The position numbers were made by a program, and so were the translations under genes. DNA of 64,000 bases from Pelodera strongyloides (lineage: Eukaryota > Nematoda > Chromadorea > Rhabditida > Rhabditidae). Numbering within the stretch: position 1 is the stretch's first letter; each line of letters starts with the position of its first letter. The stretch covers positions 1 through 64,000 of the forward strand of contig JAANDG010000180.1 of the NCBI GenBank assembly GCA_036852015.1. Direction: 5' to 3'. This document shows positions 60,307 to 64,000 of the stretch, in pieces. Below the pieces are notes generated by a model. It was not told the DNA's origin and did not search any database. It saw nothing but the letters and a program-made list of their open reading frames with translations.

Positions 60307-61267
60307 TACTATGATAGTTCGAGTCTCGAGTATGATAATAACTCAATAAGTGGCCATGTTTAGAAAGTACTGTTTTTCATGCACCATGGCTTTTTCATGC
60401 ACCATGGAGAACGTACACCTTTATTCAATGCGCGTACAATGCCATATAAAGTTTTTCCAATGACATGTACAGGATTTCAAGTTGCCAAATTGCTCGATCT
60501 CTTAATAAATTATTATATAATTAGTGAAACAGTTTTTCCATCGAACATCAGCACCACAGTTCAAGAAAACAAGAATGAAAAACTCTGTGGATTGCTTAAA
60601 ACTATGGCATAAAGGAGGATTCCAAGTCTGCGATCAAGGAAACACCGGCTGTAGAACTGGTTTCCGTAGCGAATTACAGTATATAAGGTGTTCCATTGCT
60701 CACTACAGAACATTAGACGGCATCCACCAATACAGTATCAACTTAATGAATGAAGCCGCCGTTTAGCTGTAACAATACGTGTCCTTATTTGGCAATGACA
60801 GCATATGCAGCTCACTTCACTGCTTCTCGATCGTCTCTCGATATCTCTCCTTCTATCTCTCACTGGTGAAACAACTCCGCGCCATCGCCGCGCACAAAAT
60901 AAGGGTCCGCCGCTGGCGCGCGCACCCCCACTAGAGTGCGCGGTGGGTGCATCACAGATACGCCATTGGTGTTCTATCTCACTTGTCGCATCTGCGGCGG
61001 ATCATTTAACGTAGGCGCGGCAGGTGCGCCACAAGTGCACCAGTGGTGCGACCCACCAGCGCCACGGGTGCGCGAGGTGGTGTTAGCGCACCCTAGCGCA
61101 ACTTGATTTTGTGCGCGGCGATGGCGCGAAGTTGCACCCTCTCAATCTGTCTCTCTCTCTCTCTCTCTCTCTGTTTCTCTCTCTCACTTTTTGAATTGCT
61201 TCCATGCATGTGAAAAAGGAAAAGTTGTACAAATTATATATGTAAACGCAGTACTGTACTTATTGTT

Positions 61268-61400
61268 AGTTTGGGAAATTCGCATATGATACGCACATCC
61301 TATGTATCATATGCAAATTTGGTGCCCGTCCTGCGAGCTGCCGGTAGACAATTTACGCACGATAAATTGAATATTCGTATCATATGCAAACAAAGTAGGT
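61268..61400. mobile_element. Palindrome-type MITE related to 27617-27761
   Basis: TTTGGGAAATTCGCATATGATACG and CGTATCATATGCAAACAAAGTAGGTAC are inverted; the centre contains GTGCCCGTCCTGCGAGCTGCCGG. It ends about 45 bases before the trans-splice-like acceptor of the next gene. Confidence 0.7.
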
Positions 61401-61454
61401 ACAATACTGCTCTAACTTCTTGCGCTCCTCTAATTCGAATAAATTTCAGAAAAC

Positions 61455-61613
61455 ATGCAACTCTTCAACGTCGTCTCTCTATTCGTCACCCTGTTCGGTC
61501 TCTCGCAGGCCTGTTTCTTGGGTGGTGGGGGAGGATGCGCCCCGGCTCCCGCTCCCTGCTGCCCACCACCCGCTCCCTCTTGCGGATGTGCTCCAAGTTG
61601 CGGAGGCTGCTAA
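61455..61613 (+). CDS. Small secreted Cys/Gly/Pro-rich protein
   Basis: A single exon of 52 residues. Signal peptide MQLFNVVSLFVTLFGLSQA, then a mature piece of about 33 residues: CFLGGGGGC, APAPAPCCPPPAPSC, GCAPSCGGC. Eight cysteines in total, all after the signal peptide. The codons are GC-rich against AT-rich surroundings, which supports coding. The ATG follows an AATTTCAG acceptor by 5 bases, so it is probably trans-spliced. An AATAAA lies about 115 bases after the stop. Short Gly/Pro/Cys-rich secreted proteins are common in nematode genomes, often epidermal or cuticle associated or antimicrobial; the role here is unknown. Confidence 0.8.
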   Translation: MQLFNVVSLFVTLFGLSQACFLGGGGGCAPAPAPCCPPPAPSCGCAPSCGGC

Positions 61614-61836
61614 GAATTCTGCTGCCCCCAAGTCGACAACCACAACACAGCCGCGGCAAATCTTTGCTGCGCTGAAATATGTCTGTATCATCTATTTATT
61701 ATCGGTTTGGCGTAAATTCTTTTTAGCGAATAATAAATATTTTAAACATTCACTTTCTTCTTTCGACGTCGTTGTTGTGTGAATTAGTGGGCAACCATTT
61801 TCGAACGCACGCAAGACTGAATATAGAGCGTAGCCG

Positions 61837-62006
61837 TTAAAGCGAAATGCTAGCCTCTTTGGAAAATTTGCATATGCTAAGCAGATCCTATGTATCCTAT
61901 GCTAATTTTGTGCGATCGTCCACGGCAATCGTACAAAATTAGCATAGGATACATAGGATTTGCTTATCATATGCAAATTTTCCAAAGGGGATAGCATTTC
62001 GCTTTA
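61837..62006. mobile_element. MITE family A, copy 2 (near-perfect palindrome)
   Basis: TTAAAGCGAAATGCTAGCC to ATAGCATTTCGCTTTAA with arms of about 80 bases. Highly similar to 11880-12050, including the central GCGATCGTCCACGGCAATCG in the opposite sense. Confidence 0.9.
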
Positions 62007-62129
62007 ACTGTAGCATGTTTGCGCAAGATGACAGGATTGAACGGGGTTCGAACTTCGAACCCGTGTCGAATGGGTTCATTGATACAAATTAGAAACAAAC
62101 AAAAAATTGGAACGAGCAACTGAACAACA

Positions 62130-62260
62130 CACACCTCTGTGGTCGTATGCACGAACGACCGGGGACCTCCCGGCCGGGAGGGGAGACACCCGCTAGAGCC
62201 GTCCCCACCCGATGTATGGCCCCCGGTATACACGAAATTCTCCGGGTGCGGGAGGCTGAC
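62130..62260. repeat. GC-rich hairpin-forming repeat
   Basis: GTATGCACGAACGACCGGGG and CCCCCGGTATACACGAA frame a core with CCTCCCGGCCGGGAGG. A related block is at 62755-62885. Confidence 0.65.
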
Positions 62261-62754
62261 GCACTTTTGGATTTTGGCGCGAAATTTAAATTTTTATGAA
62301 TTTATACTCGATTTTGGTGTAAAATTCAGTTTTTTTCGGCAAGAGGATGAAAAGGAGGAAAGGAAAGATAAGATTCCATAATTATACCAAGTTTACAAGT
62401 TTACTCTCGTCTATATAGCATGGGTTTCTCTTCAAGTTATTTTATGGAAGGAACGACAGTTATGTGATAAAAACCACACTACTTTATGCATGTTGCGGTG
62501 CTAATGAATTTAATAGTATTTCTTAGAAATTTAATAGGGTTTGAGTGGGTTTTGTGTGTTAATCGCGTTGTTTTCGAATAATTGGTTTAAATACTATCAA
62601 ACGTGGAGAAAAAATTATCACATCGTAGGACAGCAAAGCTTTTGTTTCTTAACTGTTTTAACTTCCCCAGCTAACCTAGATGAGTTTACTAAGAAAAAAT
62701 ATGGAATGTTTCAACAAAAAATCCGTTATAATAGTTGAATACCCTGTCATTTTA

Positions 62755-62885
62755 TCCGGGTACGAAATTCGCCCCCGCGGAGCCTCCGGGGACCTCCCAG
62801 AGTTTCGTGCATACCGGGAGACGGCTCTTTGCCGGGAGCCTCCTGGGGACCTCTGGGAGGCTCACACACTCGTGCCAATCGTGCG
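62755..62885. repeat. GC-rich hairpin-forming repeat, second block
   Basis: Repeated CCTCCGGGGACCTCC / CCTCCTGGGGACCTC units with CGTGCATACCGGG, similar to 62130-62260. Confidence 0.6.
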
Positions 62886-62919
62886 TTAGTGGAATTCCTT
62901 TTCGCCTTTCTTTAGAAAA

Positions 62920-63090
62920 TCGATTATGAATTCGGAACGCGTACCGGAACCTACACCCGGAACGGCACTCGGTCCGTTTTCAAATCGGTACGTAACCGCA
63001 TTACGTTCCGAGTACTCGGCGTGCACCCGGTACGTTTGCAAACGGACCGCGCACTCGGAACGGGACTCGGTCCGTTCTCCCGCATAGTCA
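62920..63090. repeat. Internally repetitive CG-rich tract
   Basis: CACTCGGTCCGTT or GACTCGGTCCGTT occurs twice directly, with inverted AAACGGACCG and several GGAACG / ACCGG(T/A)AC motifs in 170 bases. Confidence 0.65.
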
Positions 63091-63598
63091 ATAAAAAAGA
63101 AAAGGAAAGCACACTCCCAACTTAATAAAGGGAATATGTAGGCACTCAAAATGAGCAAAACAACTGCGAAAATAGAGTTTCCACACCAGACATGAATTTA
63201 AGTAGGCGACTGAATATGTAATTCGAATATTCTCATTTGCATGCAAATATGTCGCTGTTGCATGCTATATGCCGATGTATGCACATATGCTAAATTTTTG
63301 CTCCATCAGCACTGCCGTGTAAGCCAGGGGGTCAAATAACGCGTTTACTATGGAAAAGATGAACTTTGAAAATCATTTTCTTTAAATGGGAAACTTTTAA
63401 CAATTTTTGTTGTTTTTCCTTAATTGAGGAACACACATTCTATTAATACAGCTTAACTTCAAAAAGGGCATACATATCCCTATAAGATAATTAATGCAAT
63501 TAAAATATCGACGATTATGCATGCACGCGATTACTATTATACATCGCATTACGCATTAGACTGCCCGTTTATGGGAAAGTTTAGTTTCTTATACTTTA

Positions 63599-63745
63599 AT
63601 TAAAGCGAAATGCTAGCCTGTTTGGAAAATTTGCATAGATAAAATTATGTATCCTATGCTATTTTGTACATTGCGTGAACGATCGTACAAAATTAGCATA
63701 GGATACTAGGATGTTGCTTATCATATGCAAATAAAGGAGCTAGCT
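63599..63745. mobile_element. MITE family A, copy 3 (damaged)
   Basis: Left end TTAAAGCGAAATGCTAGCCTG intact; the right side keeps AATTAGCATAGGATAC and CTTATCATATGCAAAT but has lost the terminal CATTTCGCTTTAA. Confidence 0.85.
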
Positions 63746-63747
63746 CG

Positions 63748-63955
63748 AATTTAATAGGACTGGATATATTATTACTCCACTACTATCTGCGACGGCCTCT
63801 ACAATTAAAATAATCTTGAAAAACCATTATATCATTAGTATTTCTAATATAGTTGCGTGAAAGTCGGCCTACGGTCGGATATACAGGTTTTTAAACGTTG
63901 CACCGTTGCGTACCCAGCCTGCGTCACATCGCTTAAAAACCGAAATTGCTCCGAA
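63748..63955 (+). repeat. Dispersed repeat F, copy 2
   Basis: Same block order as 59537-59735, with small indels; followed by an A-rich run to the window end. Confidence 0.9.
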
Positions 63956-64000
63956 AACAGAAAAAAGAAAAACAGAAAAACAGAAAAAAAAAGAAAAAAA

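Larger units (their letters stand above)
58918..61454. other. No gene seen; repeats
   Basis: GCAT 3' flank, then repeats listed separately, a poly-A run at about 59791-59813, a CG-dense block at about 60880-61135 and a CT microsatellite at about 61145-61175. The open frames 60379-60766 have no supporting splice or family evidence. Confidence 0.5.

Overview
The window looks like nuclear DNA of a nematode (inferred from gene families and splice signals; I cannot name the species). Genes have many short exons, with introns running from GT to a TTTCAG-type acceptor. Four start codons have a TTTCAG-type acceptor only 1-5 bases upstream, with no plausible upstream exon. That is the usual signature of spliced-leader trans-splicing. 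Two products belong to families I know from nematodes: an MLT-10-like moulting protein and a CX-module protein. Short Helitron-type elements with TC...CTGG ends and many palindromic miniature transposons fit as well. Nothing prokaryotic is present.

Layout. 1-3220 is a 72-bp minisatellite whose every unit contains an inverted repeat. 3.3-13.3 kb is repeat-rich, with a partly resolved minus-strand gene of unknown function (exons between 4998 and 9591). 13294-18496 is a composite mobile element: two 2.55-kb copies head to tail, with 171-bp terminal inverted repeats at the outer ends and TTAA at both outer ends. 20865-27903 (+) encodes a RING finger joined in frame to a divergent Ras-like GTPase; this is the most unusual gene here. 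29391-31468 (-) is a small secreted-peptide candidate, and 33016-33072 (-) holds a second, similar signal-peptide exon. 33827-41568 (-) is an MLT-10-like gene with proline-rich repeats. 43724-45430 (+) is a saposin-like secreted protein. 48630-51301 (+) is a membrane protein with two CX-like modules. 53.5-54.05 kb (-) is a decayed LINE reverse transcriptase. 54354-58917 (+) is a complete 11-exon 2-amino-3-ketobutyrate CoA ligase (GCAT). 61455-61613 (+) is a small cysteine/glycine/proline-rich secreted protein. The rest to 64000 is repeats.

Working together. The genes do not form a pathway. The MLT-10-like, CX, saposin-like and Cys/Gly-rich proteins are all predicted to be secreted or membrane bound, which suits cuticle or epidermal work (inference). 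GCAT is housekeeping threonine/glycine metabolism. Repeats are the other theme: several MITE families and a Helitron sit inside introns, some within about 20 bases of a splice acceptor.

Limits. All exon models come from reading splice signals, phase and protein resemblance by eye. No homology search or transcript data was available.
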